The notes under the pieces: model-generated
The model's input: only the letters and a program-made list of their open reading frames with translations
Database searches by the model: none
Told to the model about the DNA's origin: nothing
DNA from: DASYPQ01 sp041488095
Lineage (GTDB): Bacteria > Planctomycetota > UBA1135 > GCA-002686595
Length of the DNA: 64,000 bases
Reading direction: 5' to 3'
NCBI GenBank assembly: GCA_041488095.1
Contig: JBGPOP010000005.1
Location: forward strand, 85,847 to 149,846
Made by a program: the position numbers and the translations under genes
In this document: piece after piece, positions 1 to 8,663 of the stretch
How the letters are laid out: each line of letters opens with the position of its first letter
Position numbering within the stretch: the first letter of the stretch is position 1

Positions 1-619
1 CGCCCCGCCGCGCCCACACCGTCTTCATCCCAACCGACTTCGGCGGCGCAATGTCGTGCTCGGGGCTGTCGCCGACGTACATGACCTCGTCGGGCTTCAG
101 CCCGAGCTCCCTCAGCGCCGCCTGGTACAGCTTCGGGTTCGGCTTGCTGATCCCGATCTGGTCCGAGATGAAGATCGCCTGGGGGTCGAGATAGGGGAGC
201 AGCCCCAGACGCACGAGCTTCTCCGCCTGCTTCACCGTCAGCCCGTGCGTGATCACGCCGACCCGCAGCCCCGCCTTCTTCAATCCCGCGAGCAGAGGCA
301 CGACGTCCGCGTAAGGCGCCAGCTCCCGGAACTTCGTGTCGTGGTACGCCGCCACACCCGCCGCCACGATCAGCGCCGGGTTCACGCGCCGCGTCGCGGC
401 CGGGGGCAACCGCTGCAGGAGCCGCTCGTAGTGGTGCTCGTAGTTCGAGCTGAACTCCGCGATCACCTCGTCGAGCTCCCGCTGCACGACCTCCTCGGGC
501 AGGTCGAGCCCCGCGGCGATCATCGCCCGCACCGCGTTCGCCCGCGCGTGCCGAGCGAAATCGCTGGTCGAGAACAGCGTGTCGTCGATGTCGAAGAGGA
601 CCGCCTGGAGCCGGCTCAC
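1..619 (-). CDS. HAD-superfamily hydrolase, 3' end beyond the window
   Basis: This is a haloacid-dehalogenase-fold hydrolase, probably a small-molecule phosphatase. All four HAD motifs are visible in order: DIDDT at residues 10-14 (nucleophile Asp10, acid Asp12), a VITHG segment with the motif II Thr, SKPNPKLY with the motif III Lys, and GDSPEHD with the motif IV acids. A helical cap domain lies between motifs I and II, as in phosphoglycolate phosphatase and related enzymes. The start chosen is GTG at 619, because the upstream in-frame reading has no other good start and a GGAGAG lies 10 nt before it. About 206 residues are present and the C-terminus runs off the left edge. The substrate cannot be told from sequence. 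A strong hairpin separates it from the secretin operon upstream. Confidence 0.85.
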   Translation of the reverse strand, partial: MSRLQAVLFDIDDTLFSTSDFARHARANAVRAMIAAGLDLPEEVVQRELDEVIAEFSSNYEHHYERLLQRLPPAATRRVNPALIVAAGVAAYHDTKFRELAPYADVVPLLAGLKKAGLRVGVITHGLTVKQAEKLVRLGLLPYLDPQAIFISDQIGISKPNPKLYQAALRELGLKPDEVMYVGDSPEHDIAPPKSVGMKTVWARRG

Positions 620-675
620 GCGCCCGATTCTCTCCGACGCGGTCCCATGGCGTCCAGGGTTCCGCGGAACAGCGC

Positions 676-709
676 GAGGCCCGCCCCGGCGGACGCCGGA
701 GCGGGCCTC
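676..709 (-). terminator. Strong GC hairpin after the secretin operon
   Basis: A 9-bp perfect outer stem (GAGGCCCGC with GCGGGCCTC) encloses a 6-bp inner stem (CCGGCG with CGCCGG) and a 2-nt loop, with one internal mismatch. It lies 24 nt past the stop codon of the second secretin. There is no T run on the minus strand, so it may stop transcription weakly or act as a 3' mRNA stabiliser. The position fits the end of the secretin operon. Confidence 0.5.
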
Positions 710-732
710 GATCCTTGCGCTCCTCGCCCGGG

Positions 733-3378
733 CTACTGCCGGTCGAGCTTCTTCAGCTCGTCGCGCACGTCCGTGATCCGCGCGCGGATCAGGATCAGGA
801 GCGACTTGTTCTCGTCGTTGTAGCCTTCCTGCTTGAAGAGGAAGCCCACGATCGGGATCTTCGCGAACCACGGCACCTCGGCCCGGCGCTCGACGTTGCG
901 GACGTTCGAGAGGCCACCCAGGAGCAGCGATCCGCCGTCCGGGATCGTCGCCGTGGTGAACACGCTCTGCACCTGCAGCTCGGGGAGCTGGAACGTGACC
1001 GGCGACGTGTTGCCGCCCAGCGTCGAGCTGAAGTTGCGCAGCGCGACGACCTTGGCCACGGTCGGCTGGATCTCGAGCGTGATCGTGCGCCGGTCGGTGT
1101 GGATCGTCGGGCGCACGTCGAGCACCACGCCCTCGTGGAGCACGTTGACCTGCGGGTCGGCGACCGCCTGGAACTGGGCCACCTCGACGTCGAAGTCCTG
1201 GATGTAGGCGCGCTGGTTGATGACCTGCACGTAGGCGCGCTGCGTGTTGTGCACGGAGAGCACCTGGTCGTTGACCAGCTCGAAGTTCGCGCTCTTCTCG
1301 ACCGCGTGGAGGATCGCCGACAGGTCCAGGTTGGACAGGTAGGCGAGCTGGAAGGTCAACCCGCCGATGTTCGACAGGGTGTTGCCGAGCGGATTGTTGA
1401 AGAAGTTCTGGGTCGTGGCGCGGTAGTCGCCGTCTCCGCCGTTGTCGTAGAAAATGCCTGCGCTCGGGTGGCCGCTGGCGTTGCTCCCGGAGGTCCCCGT
1501 GCCGCCGTTGTCGAGTCCCCGGCTGGCCATGTCCTCGAGGCCGTTGGTGACGTCGTTGACGGCCTGGTTGTCCAGGCCGCGGAAGTCGACGCCGATCTCC
1601 TGGAGCCAGTCCGAGCCCACGGTCATGAACTTGGACTCGATGGTAACGAGCGAGCTGCCGAAGCGCCGCAGGTCCTCCAGGAACGCGCGCACCTGCGCCT
1701 GCACCTCCGGGACGTGGTTGATCAGGATGTAGCCTTCGTGGACGTCGATCGAGACACCCTCGTCCTGCCACGTGCCGACGGCGACGTTCTCCTGGATCAG
1801 CGTCGAGAGGTCGGCCGGCTCGATCATCTTCTTCTTCTCGAGCACCGCGCCGAAGGGGCCGCCGCCGTCCTCGTCCTGCATCTTGTCCAGGAGCCGCAGC
1901 TGGTCGATGCGCGGACCCAGGAAGTCGGTCAGACCGAACACGATGTCCTGGACGTCGTGGTTGACGATGATCGGCTTGCCGCGGGCCTTCTGCTTGGTGG
2001 TGACGAGCACGGCGTCGTGGCGCACGGTCCAGGTGACGCCCTCGCAGGCCATCTTGGTGATCAGGTTGAGGGCCTGCTCCGCCGTCAGCTTGTTCTCGAA
2101 GTTGAAGTTGAACACCACCCCGCCCGTCGTGGAGGCGCTCTCCGCGGCCGGGTCGACCACGATCGGAAGCCCGGTGATGGTCTTCAGGACGTCCATCACC
2201 TTGGTCAGGCTCTCCTCCTCCTTGACCTCGGGCATCTGCACCGTCGTCGTGTGGAGCGACTCGCGCAGCGCCTTCTCGGACTCGGGCACCTTCTGGGAGA
2301 GGTCGAGACCCTTGCGCTTCGAACGCAACGCGGTGATCTCGTTCCAACGCTCCGCGTCGGGCTCGGTGATCACGTCGATGTAGGGGACCTGCATCTCCTT
2401 CATCGTCTCCTGCCAGCGGTGGAACTGCTCGTTCTTGCTGCGCACGTAGTCCTCGCGGACCTTGGTCCGGCCGGCGCGGAAGGCGGCGTCGCGGAGCTCG
2501 GCGGCCTGGGTGTTGCGCGGGTCCTTGTCCAGGGCCTGCTTGGCGATCGCCTCGGCATCCTCGTACTCGCCCGCGTGGAAGGCGGTGATGGCGCGGTCGA
2601 GGGCTCCCGCGACGAGCGCGGCCTTGCGGTCGCGAGCGATCTGCTCCTGGGCCTGCAGCTCCTCGTAGGCCTTGCGCTGCTTCGACTCCTCGGCCGCCTG
2701 CTCGGCGCCCGAGCGCGAGGCCTTGGCGCTCTCGAGGAGAGTCTTCGCCTCGACGTCGAGACCTTGCCAATCGATCGAGAAGGGCGCGTAGCGCACGAGG
2801 TTGCACGCGATCTCCAGCTCGGCGATCGCCCCGGTGTAGTCCGAGCGCGCGATCATGAGCTTGGCCTTGCGCAGCGAGTCCTGAGCCTCGGCCTTCATCT
2901 GCTGGACGCGCAAGGCCTGGCGCTCGGTCATCTCCTCGGCGATCGTCTTCTGCTGCGCCACAGGCTCGCCCTTCATGGAGAGCGCTTCGGCTCGCAGGTT
3001 CTTGGCGCGCAGGTGGTCCGGCTCGAGATCGAGCGCGGCCTCGGCCTCGCGCACGGCATCGTCGAGGCGCAGATCCTTGAGGAATGCCTCGCCCGTCGCG
3101 ACGTGCTGCTGCACGAGGAACGTTCGGCGCTGCTCCGCGAGTGTCTGGTGCTCGACGTCCTTCTGCAAGCCGCCCCCGCCGCCGGCGGCCTGCGCGCCCG
3201 GCTGGGGCTGGACCGGCGGCGCGGCCTGGGCGGCCTCGCCGCCCGATTTCCGCGCCGACCGGCAGGCGGCGGCGAGGAGCAGGCACAGGATCAGGGCGTT
3301 GCGCGTCTTCGGCATCACGGGGTTCGGCTCCCTTCGTTCGGACTGGCTCGCGGATCGTTGCTGGATCTCTCGGCTCAT
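733..3378 (-). CDS. TPR-secretin lipoprotein, second of a tandem pair
   Basis: This is an outer-membrane secretin of the GspD/PilQ superfamily, which forms the gated pore of type II secretion or type IV pilus systems. The protein is 881 residues. A hydrophobic segment ends in LLLAAAC, a lipobox. TPR-like helical repeats (about 75-300) and a short STN/N0-like region follow, then N1-type ring-building repeats, then the C-terminal secretin beta domain with the signature VPWFAKIPIVGFLF. ATG 3378 has a GGAGG 6 nt upstream and is preferred. An internal ATG at 3315 (residue 22) would give a shorter, more typical signal peptide. It begins 13 nt after its paralogue ends, so the two are surely co-transcribed. 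No pilus or secretion ATPase gene is in the window. Confidence 0.85.
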   Translation of the reverse strand: MSREIQQRSASQSERREPNPVMPKTRNALILCLLLAAACRSARKSGGEAAQAAPPVQPQPGAQAAGGGGGLQKDVEHQTLAEQRRTFLVQQHVATGEAFLKDLRLDDAVREAEAALDLEPDHLRAKNLRAEALSMKGEPVAQQKTIAEEMTERQALRVQQMKAEAQDSLRKAKLMIARSDYTGAIAELEIACNLVRYAPFSIDWQGLDVEAKTLLESAKASRSGAEQAAEESKQRKAYEELQAQEQIARDRKAALVAGALDRAITAFHAGEYEDAEAIAKQALDKDPRNTQAAELRDAAFRAGRTKVREDYVRSKNEQFHRWQETMKEMQVPYIDVITEPDAERWNEITALRSKRKGLDLSQKVPESEKALRESLHTTTVQMPEVKEEESLTKVMDVLKTITGLPIVVDPAAESASTTGGVVFNFNFENKLTAEQALNLITKMACEGVTWTVRHDAVLVTTKQKARGKPIIVNHDVQDIVFGLTDFLGPRIDQLRLLDKMQDEDGGGPFGAVLEKKKMIEPADLSTLIQENVAVGTWQDEGVSIDVHEGYILINHVPEVQAQVRAFLEDLRRFGSSLVTIESKFMTVGSDWLQEIGVDFRGLDNQAVNDVTNGLEDMASRGLDNGGTGTSGSNASGHPSAGIFYDNGGDGDYRATTQNFFNNPLGNTLSNIGGLTFQLAYLSNLDLSAILHAVEKSANFELVNDQVLSVHNTQRAYVQVINQRAYIQDFDVEVAQFQAVADPQVNVLHEGVVLDVRPTIHTDRRTITLEIQPTVAKVVALRNFSSTLGGNTSPVTFQLPELQVQSVFTTATIPDGGSLLLGGLSNVRNVERRAEVPWFAKIPIVGFLFKQEGYNDENKSLLILIRARITDVRDELKKLDRQ

Positions 3379-3391
3379 CGGGGGCCTCCGG

Positions 3392-6010
3392 TCACGGCTT
3401 GCCGGGATGGGCGGGATGGCCGGGCGGGTTCACCTGCGCCGGCGTGGGCTCGTGCTCGCTCGGGATCACGATGCTCGCCTTGAGCAGGATCAGGAGCTTG
3501 CGGTTCGAGACGTACTGACCCTTGCGGTCGAACAGGAACGAGATCAGCGGGATCCGGTTCAGGATCGGCACCCCCGACTTGATGTCCTGCTTCTCGGAGA
3601 TCTTCATGCCGCCGAGCAGCACCGTGCCCCCGTCGGGCATCGGGATCGAGGTGCGCACGCGCTGGATCTCGACCTCGGGGAGCTGGATGGTCACCGAGTT
3701 CTGGCTGCCGAGCGTGGTGACCACCTCGGCGATCGGGCGCTTGAGGGTTGCGATCGTCGGGCGCAGCTCGAGCGTGATGTAGCGCCGGTCGGCCGACACG
3801 ACCGGCCGCACGTCGAGGACGACCCCGTCCTGGACCACGTTGACGATCGGGTCGGCGATCGACGCCGCCTGCGCGATCTCGACGTTGAAGTCCTGCACGT
3901 AGGCGACCTGGTTCAGGACCGCCAGGTGGCCGCGCGCGGTGTTGTAGACGGTGATGCGCGGGCTGGTCACCAGCTCGACGCGCTCGGACTTGCTGACCGC
4001 GCGCAGGATGAGCTGGAACTGCAGGTCGTTCAGGTAGGTCCACTGGAACGACAGGCCGCCCGTGCCCTGGACGACGTTGGGGTCGCCCAACCCGATGTCG
4101 TACAGCTCCTCGACGCGCGCGCGCATGTCGCCGCTGAAGCCCTTGTCGTAGAACGCGCCCAGGTCGGTGCCCTGGCCGATCTCCTTGCCGAGATCGGTCT
4201 GGGTCGAGGGATCGCCGAAGTCGTTGAAGAAGGCGTTCGTGCCGAGACCCGGCTGCCCGAGTCCCCGGAAATCGACGCCGATGTCCTCCAGGAAGTTGTC
4301 CTCGACCTTGATGAAGCGGGCCTGGATGTCGACCATGATCCCGGTCGCCTCGCGCAGGTCGTCGAGCAGCTTCTTGATCTGCTCGTGCACCTCGGGCGTC
4401 TGGTGGACGACCATCTCGCCGGCGGGCGTGATCTTGAGGCTGTTCTGCGGATCGGCCTCCCAGGACCCTGGCGCGACGTTGTTGCGGATGAGCTGCTCGA
4501 GCGCGTCGGCCGTGACGATGTTGGCCTCGCGCTCGGTCTTCTCCTCCTCGGCCAGCTGCACTCCGCCCGAGGGGGCGACGTTCATCTCGCGCCCGGGGAA
4601 GTCGGGGATCGGGTGGATCAGGTCGCGGACCTCGTAGGTGGAGAGGACCTGGCCGCCCTTGAGCTCGTCCTTGGTGACGAACTTGACCACGCCGTCCTCG
4701 ACCTTCCAGCGCAGGCTCTCGTGCGTCTCGGTGATGATGTCGAGCACCTTGCGCACGCTGCGCTCGGGGAGCTGCAGCTTGATCGACTTCTGCTCCTCGT
4801 CGAGCTCCGAGACCGCCTTGGGGCTGAGCATGAAGTTCACGCCCGTCAGGCTCTGGAGGAAGCTCGCCACCTCCGCGAGCGGAGAGCCGCCGCCGTCGGG
4901 CGTCCCGAAGCTCGGGGCGAAGCGCACGGTGTCGAGTCGGTCGAGCACCGCCTGCTTGTCCTGCGCCCCGACCGGGTCGAACTTGCTGAACTCGAGCGGC
5001 TGGCGCTGGCTGACCTCGGCCCAGCGCTTGAGGTCGTCGAAGACGAGCGTGTCGGTCTGCGGCACGTTCATCGTGTCCAGCTCCTCGAACGTGCGCACCC
5101 ACTGCTCGCGGTTGGCCTGTCGGTTCTCCTCTGTGACCTTCTGGTGGCGCAGGTTCTGCGCGACCTGCTGCAGCTCGCGCGCGGACTTGTTGCCGGGGTC
5201 CTCGCGCAGGACCTGGCCCGCGAGCGCCTCGGCGCGCTCGTAGTTCTCGTTCAGGAACGCGGCATTGGCCTCGCTGAAGAGCGTGCGCACCTTGTTCTCG
5301 CGGTAGGTGTTCTCCTCGCGCTCGCGACGCTCCTTCTGGGCCTGGGCCTCTTCCCGGGCCCGGAGGTCGGACTCCTTGCGCGCCTCCTCGCTCTTCCGGA
5401 TCGCGTCCTGGAGCCGGCCCGCGACGACGCGCTCGTCGAGCGTCCCGCCCGCGACGAGCGGGTTGTACTTCAAGATCATCTCGGCCTGCCGGAAGTGCTC
5501 GATCGCCTTCCCGGGGTCGCCTGCGCGCATGGCGGCTTCGCCGGCATTGGCCGCGTCCTCCGCCGCCAGGCGTGCTTGCGCGCGGCGCACCATCTCCTGC
5601 TCGCTCGCGTCCTTCATGAAGGAGGGAGCATCCAGGTAGCTCGGACCCATGAGCGCCTGGACCTTGTGGAGCTTGTCGCGCGCGGCCTGGCTGGCCGGGT
5701 CGAGCTCGACCGCCCAGGAGTAGGCCTTGAGCGCGCCTTGCAGATCGGCGCGGTCGAGGAGCGCGTCGCCCTCCTTGATCGACTCGCCGGCGAGGTAGAT
5801 CTGCTGCTGTCCCTGGCGCGACTCTCGCGCGACGTCCTGCGCGAGCCCGGCCTGCACATCGGCGGGGCTCATCTCGCCGCCTGGACCTGCTTGCGGCACA
5901 GGAGCCGCGGTCGGTGCCCTCTCGGGCTCTGCCGGCGGGTGCGAACGCGCCGACTTGCACGAGCAGGGGAGGGCCGCAAGGAGCGTGAGGAGGATGGACC
6001 TCGGCTGCAT
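3392..6010 (-). CDS. TPR-secretin lipoprotein, first of a tandem pair
   Basis: This is the paralogue of the next gene and also a secretin-family outer-membrane protein, 872 residues. The N-terminus is a short signal peptide ending in LPCSC, an atypical lipobox. TPR-like helices (about 70-200) follow, then a charged Glu/Arg-rich coiled-coil stretch (about 200-250), further TPR, an STN-like region, N1-type repeats, and the secretin domain ending with VPILNRIPLISFLF. Both paralogues carry the phrase IGVDFRGL in the N-domain region and a GG-VLLGG segment near the C-terminus, which supports duplication. The gene leads a two-gene operon with a good promoter about 330 nt upstream. Which system uses the pore is unknown. 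The two proteins could form a mixed or specialised channel, but that is inference. Confidence 0.85.
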   Translation of the reverse strand: MQPRSILLTLLAALPCSCKSARSHPPAEPERAPTAAPVPQAGPGGEMSPADVQAGLAQDVARESRQGQQQIYLAGESIKEGDALLDRADLQGALKAYSWAVELDPASQAARDKLHKVQALMGPSYLDAPSFMKDASEQEMVRRAQARLAAEDAANAGEAAMRAGDPGKAIEHFRQAEMILKYNPLVAGGTLDERVVAGRLQDAIRKSEEARKESDLRAREEAQAQKERREREENTYRENKVRTLFSEANAAFLNENYERAEALAGQVLREDPGNKSARELQQVAQNLRHQKVTEENRQANREQWVRTFEELDTMNVPQTDTLVFDDLKRWAEVSQRQPLEFSKFDPVGAQDKQAVLDRLDTVRFAPSFGTPDGGGSPLAEVASFLQSLTGVNFMLSPKAVSELDEEQKSIKLQLPERSVRKVLDIITETHESLRWKVEDGVVKFVTKDELKGGQVLSTYEVRDLIHPIPDFPGREMNVAPSGGVQLAEEEKTEREANIVTADALEQLIRNNVAPGSWEADPQNSLKITPAGEMVVHQTPEVHEQIKKLLDDLREATGIMVDIQARFIKVEDNFLEDIGVDFRGLGQPGLGTNAFFNDFGDPSTQTDLGKEIGQGTDLGAFYDKGFSGDMRARVEELYDIGLGDPNVVQGTGGLSFQWTYLNDLQFQLILRAVSKSERVELVTSPRITVYNTARGHLAVLNQVAYVQDFNVEIAQAASIADPIVNVVQDGVVLDVRPVVSADRRYITLELRPTIATLKRPIAEVVTTLGSQNSVTIQLPEVEIQRVRTSIPMPDGGTVLLGGMKISEKQDIKSGVPILNRIPLISFLFDRKGQYVSNRKLLILLKASIVIPSEHEPTPAQVNPPGHPAHPGKP

Positions 6011-6468
6011 GGTCGCTTGGAACCTTGTCAGAGGACGTCGGCTGGGAGAACGCCAACGCCGCGCACCTCGTTACCGGGTCGCGGCGGGCGGAGACGGGAT
6101 CGCAGCCGGGGGGTGGGGATCAAGACTCGGGGAGAGACGGCGAGACCTCTCGCGCCTCCGCCGCAGTCGATCCGCCAGAGCGTCGATCGAGTGCGCGACT
6201 CGATGCAGACGCCGGTGGACCAGGCAGGGGGGGGCTGAGAAGATCGTGGAGCGGTGCAGGAGCGGGGACAGGCGCGAGACCTCGGAACTCGTCCGAGGAC
6301 CGACGCGAGCGCCCGCGGGTGCGCAGAGCGGCCGAGGAGCATAACGGGGGCTCCCGAAGGGGTCAACGGCGGCGCGAGCAGGGCTCGGAGCCCTCCTCGC
6401 GCCGCGTATCAGGAGCAGGACCCGGACCTCCCCGGGCAACCGCGAGATACCGCGATCCTCGGGTGCGG
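6011..6468. other. 458-bp intergenic region upstream of the secretin operon
   Basis: No convincing gene is seen here. Open frames through it lack family similarity and sensible starts. It holds a near-consensus minus-strand promoter at 6338-6366. From there a leader of about 320 nt would run to the first secretin. The leader is purine-rich with no obvious riboswitch or repeat. Confidence 0.5.
6338..6366 (-). promoter_or_regulatory. Sigma-70-type promoter for the secretin operon
   Basis: On the minus strand, TTGACC (6366-6361) is followed by a 17-nt spacer and TATGCT (6343-6338). This is near the housekeeping consensus in both hexamers and spacing and is unusually clear for such GC-rich DNA. 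Transcription would start near 6330, leaving a leader of about 320 nt before ATG 6010. Confidence 0.55.
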
Positions 6469-7266
6469 TTACCGACCGGCGTCGCCGCCGGGCTGCAGCG
6501 GGCCTGGCCGGGACGGCGGGGGCGGCTCGATCCCGAGCACACCCATGGCGACCTGGATGTCCTTCCAGCACTCCTTCTTGTCGCCGGGGTTCCTCAGGAG
6601 GTAGGCGGGGTGATAGGTCGGGATCAGCGTCCTCGATCCTCGGGAATGGACCCGGCCGCGGGTCGAGCCCATCGAGGTCTCGGGCGGCAGCCCGAGCAGG
6701 AAGTTGGCGGCGTGCTTGCCGAGGGGCACGATCACGCCCGGGGCGGCGAGCTCGATCTGGCGCTCGAGCCAGGGCGTGCAGGTCGCCTTCTCGGCGGCGC
6801 TCGGGTCGCGGTTGCCGGGCGGGCGGCACTTGAGCACGTTCGCGATGTGGACCTCGTCGCGCGCGAGGCCCATGCCCTTCGTGATGATGTCGGTCAGGAG
6901 CTGGCCCGCGCGGCCGACGAAGGGCAGCCCCAGGCGGTCCTCTTCCGCGCCCGGCGCTTCGCCGACGAACATCAGGCCGCGGGTGCCGCGTCCGTCCATG
7001 AAGACGGTCTGCGTGCGCGTCCGCGCGAGCTCACAGGCCTCGCAGCGCGAGACGGAGCGCGCGAGGCTCGCGAGGTCCGTGCAGGCTGCGGCCTGGGTAC
7101 GGACGTCGGCGGCGCTGCGCGCGGGAGTCGCCGGCACGGGAGCCGGCACATGAGACGGGGCCGGCGCCCGCCGGGGCGCATCGGGCCGGCCGAGCCAGGC
7201 TCGGCGGCGGACCTCAGCGCGCAGGCCACGGGCGAGGGCGAGCAGCTCGTCGCGCTCTGTGACCAC
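6469..7266 (-). CDS. Uracil-DNA glycosylase, family 4 (Fe-S type)
   Basis: This enzyme removes uracil from DNA as the first step of base-excision repair. Family 4 hallmarks are present: the GEAPGAEED uracil-binding motif, the HPAYLLR motif near the C-terminus, and four cysteines for a [4Fe-4S] cluster (RCEAC, then NVLKC and KATC separated by 16 residues). The frame stays open upstream of any sensible start. GTG 7266 is preferred because it begins just before the TERDELLALA segment and avoids long overlap with the divergent gene, although no clear ribosome site is seen. That gives 265 residues, with an Ala/Pro-rich linker before the catalytic domain. The gene is monocistronic and divergent from a TPR lipoprotein 20 nt away. 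Confidence 0.9.
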   Translation of the reverse strand: MVTERDELLALARGLRAEVRRRAWLGRPDAPRRAPAPSHVPAPVPATPARSAADVRTQAAACTDLASLARSVSRCEACELARTRTQTVFMDGRGTRGLMFVGEAPGAEEDRLGLPFVGRAGQLLTDIITKGMGLARDEVHIANVLKCRPPGNRDPSAAEKATCTPWLERQIELAAPGVIVPLGKHAANFLLGLPPETSMGSTRGRVHSRGSRTLIPTYHPAYLLRNPGDKKECWKDIQVAMGVLGIEPPPPSRPGPLQPGGDAGR

Positions 7267-7286
7267 GGAGTGGAGGATAACATCCT

Positions 7287-8588
7287 GTGTCGATGAGAAT
7301 CCGATCCACATCCGCGCTGTTCTCGGCGATCGCATGCGCCACGCTCGCCTGCGAGCGCGACGCACCCGAGGCGCCTGCCATCGGAGGGAAGACTCCCCCG
7401 ATCGCCGCCCGGGCGACCAGGAGCGGTGATCCCGACCTCGAGAAGCTGCGCGCGCACATCGACCACGGCCGGCTCGAGCAGGCCCGCGGGCTCCAGGCAG
7501 CCCTCGATCGGGCCGGTGGAGAAGCTCCGCTCCTTTCGGCGCGCATCTCGGCGCTGGCGGGGAGGAACGTCGAGGCGATCCGGCTGATCGAGGCAGCGCG
7601 GAAAGAGCGCCCAGCCGATCCGGACGTGTACGCGACCGCGGCCGAGGTCTACGCCGCCGCGGGGAAGCTCGACGCCGGCTGGGACGAGGTCAAGCAGGGC
7701 CAGGCGGCGTGCGGGGAGGCCGCGGAGCTCTCGCGCGCCCGGGGCGTGCTGTGGATCTCGCGCCAGGGCGGCGGGAGGAAGGGCCTCGAGCTGCTCGAGG
7801 CGGCGCGCCGCGCCGACCCCGGCCTGCCCTTCGTCGAGCGCGCGCTCAGCCAAGCTCACCTGCTCGTCGGCAAGCAGGACGCCGCGGCGAAGAAACCCGC
7901 CGAGGCGCTCGTCCACGCGCGAGCAGCGGTCTCGCTCGACCCCGAGGACGTCGACGCGCGGCGGTTCCTCTCCGAATCGCTCGCCGCGATCGGCGACTTC
8001 GAGGGCGCGCTCGCGGAGCTCGAGCGCCTCGTCGCCCGCGGCGAGCCGCTCGGCTCGGAGCTCGCGCTGACGCACAAGAAGGCCGGGATCGCGGCGCTCC
8101 TCGAGCGGAAGCGTGAGCTGGCGCTCGGCCACTTCGCGGCGGCGAGGAAGCTCGGTCTCTCCGACACGGAGCTCTCGACCGGCGCGAGGCTGCTCGAGGA
8201 GGAGGCCGGTGCGAGGGTCGAGAAGGGGATCGCCGCTTACCAGGCCGGTGATCTCGAGGCCGCCAAGGCCAGCTTCCGTGTGGCGCTCGACCTCGACCCG
8301 GACCGAATCCAGGCCAAGAACAGCCTCGCGGTCGTGCTGTTCAAGGAGAAGGACTTTGCCGGCGCAGCCGAGTTGTGGAGAGCGGTGATCGGGACCGCGC
8401 GCAAGGAGGGGCTCGCGCTGCCCGAACCTGTGCATCTGAACCTCGCCAAGGCGCAGGTCCTCTGCGGCGATCCCGAGGGGGCCCGGACGACGCTCGAGGA
8501 GTACCTCGCGCGCGAGCCTCAGGGCGAGTGGGCGGCGCAGACGCGCGAGGCGCTCCTCGCGCTTCCCGCGAAGAAGTCGGGGGATTAG
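7287..8588 (+). CDS. TPR-repeat lipoprotein
   Basis: This is a 433-residue exported protein built of tetratricopeptide repeats, which serve as protein-interaction scaffolds. The N-terminus is basic, then hydrophobic, and ends in ATLAC, a plausible lipobox. At least eight helix-turn-helix repeats follow, with typical small-residue patterns and Pro-rich turns (for example ALDLDPDRIQAKNSLA). GTG 7287 is chosen because GGAGG lies 10 nt upstream. ATG 7293, two codons on, is the alternative. No enzymatic domain is seen. The next gene on the strand also has TPR and an export signal, so the two may be partners, but no partner is identified in the sequence. Confidence 0.8.
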   Translation: MSMRIRSTSALFSAIACATLACERDAPEAPAIGGKTPPIAARATRSGDPDLEKLRAHIDHGRLEQARGLQAALDRAGGEAPLLSARISALAGRNVEAIRLIEAARKERPADPDVYATAAEVYAAAGKLDAGWDEVKQGQAACGEAAELSRARGVLWISRQGGGRKGLELLEAARRADPGLPFVERALSQAHLLVGKQDAAAKKPAEALVHARAAVSLDPEDVDARRFLSESLAAIGDFEGALAELERLVARGEPLGSELALTHKKAGIAALLERKRELALGHFAAARKLGLSDTELSTGARLLEEEAGARVEKGIAAYQAGDLEAAKASFRVALDLDPDRIQAKNSLAVVLFKEKDFAGAAELWRAVIGTARKEGLALPEPVHLNLAKAQVLCGDPEGARTTLEEYLAREPQGEWAAQTREALLALPAKKSGD

Positions 8589-8663
8589 ACTTCCTGCGAG
8601 GTCCCGCCGCCCCTTCGTGGCTCCGGCCGACTCCGGCCTGATCCTGCACACTCGGAGCTTCCC

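Noticed and set aside
715..6238. Long open frames on the plus strand across both secretins
   Set aside because: They are antisense to the two secretin genes, lack family motifs and reflect the high GC content. The minus-strand frames have clear secretin signatures.
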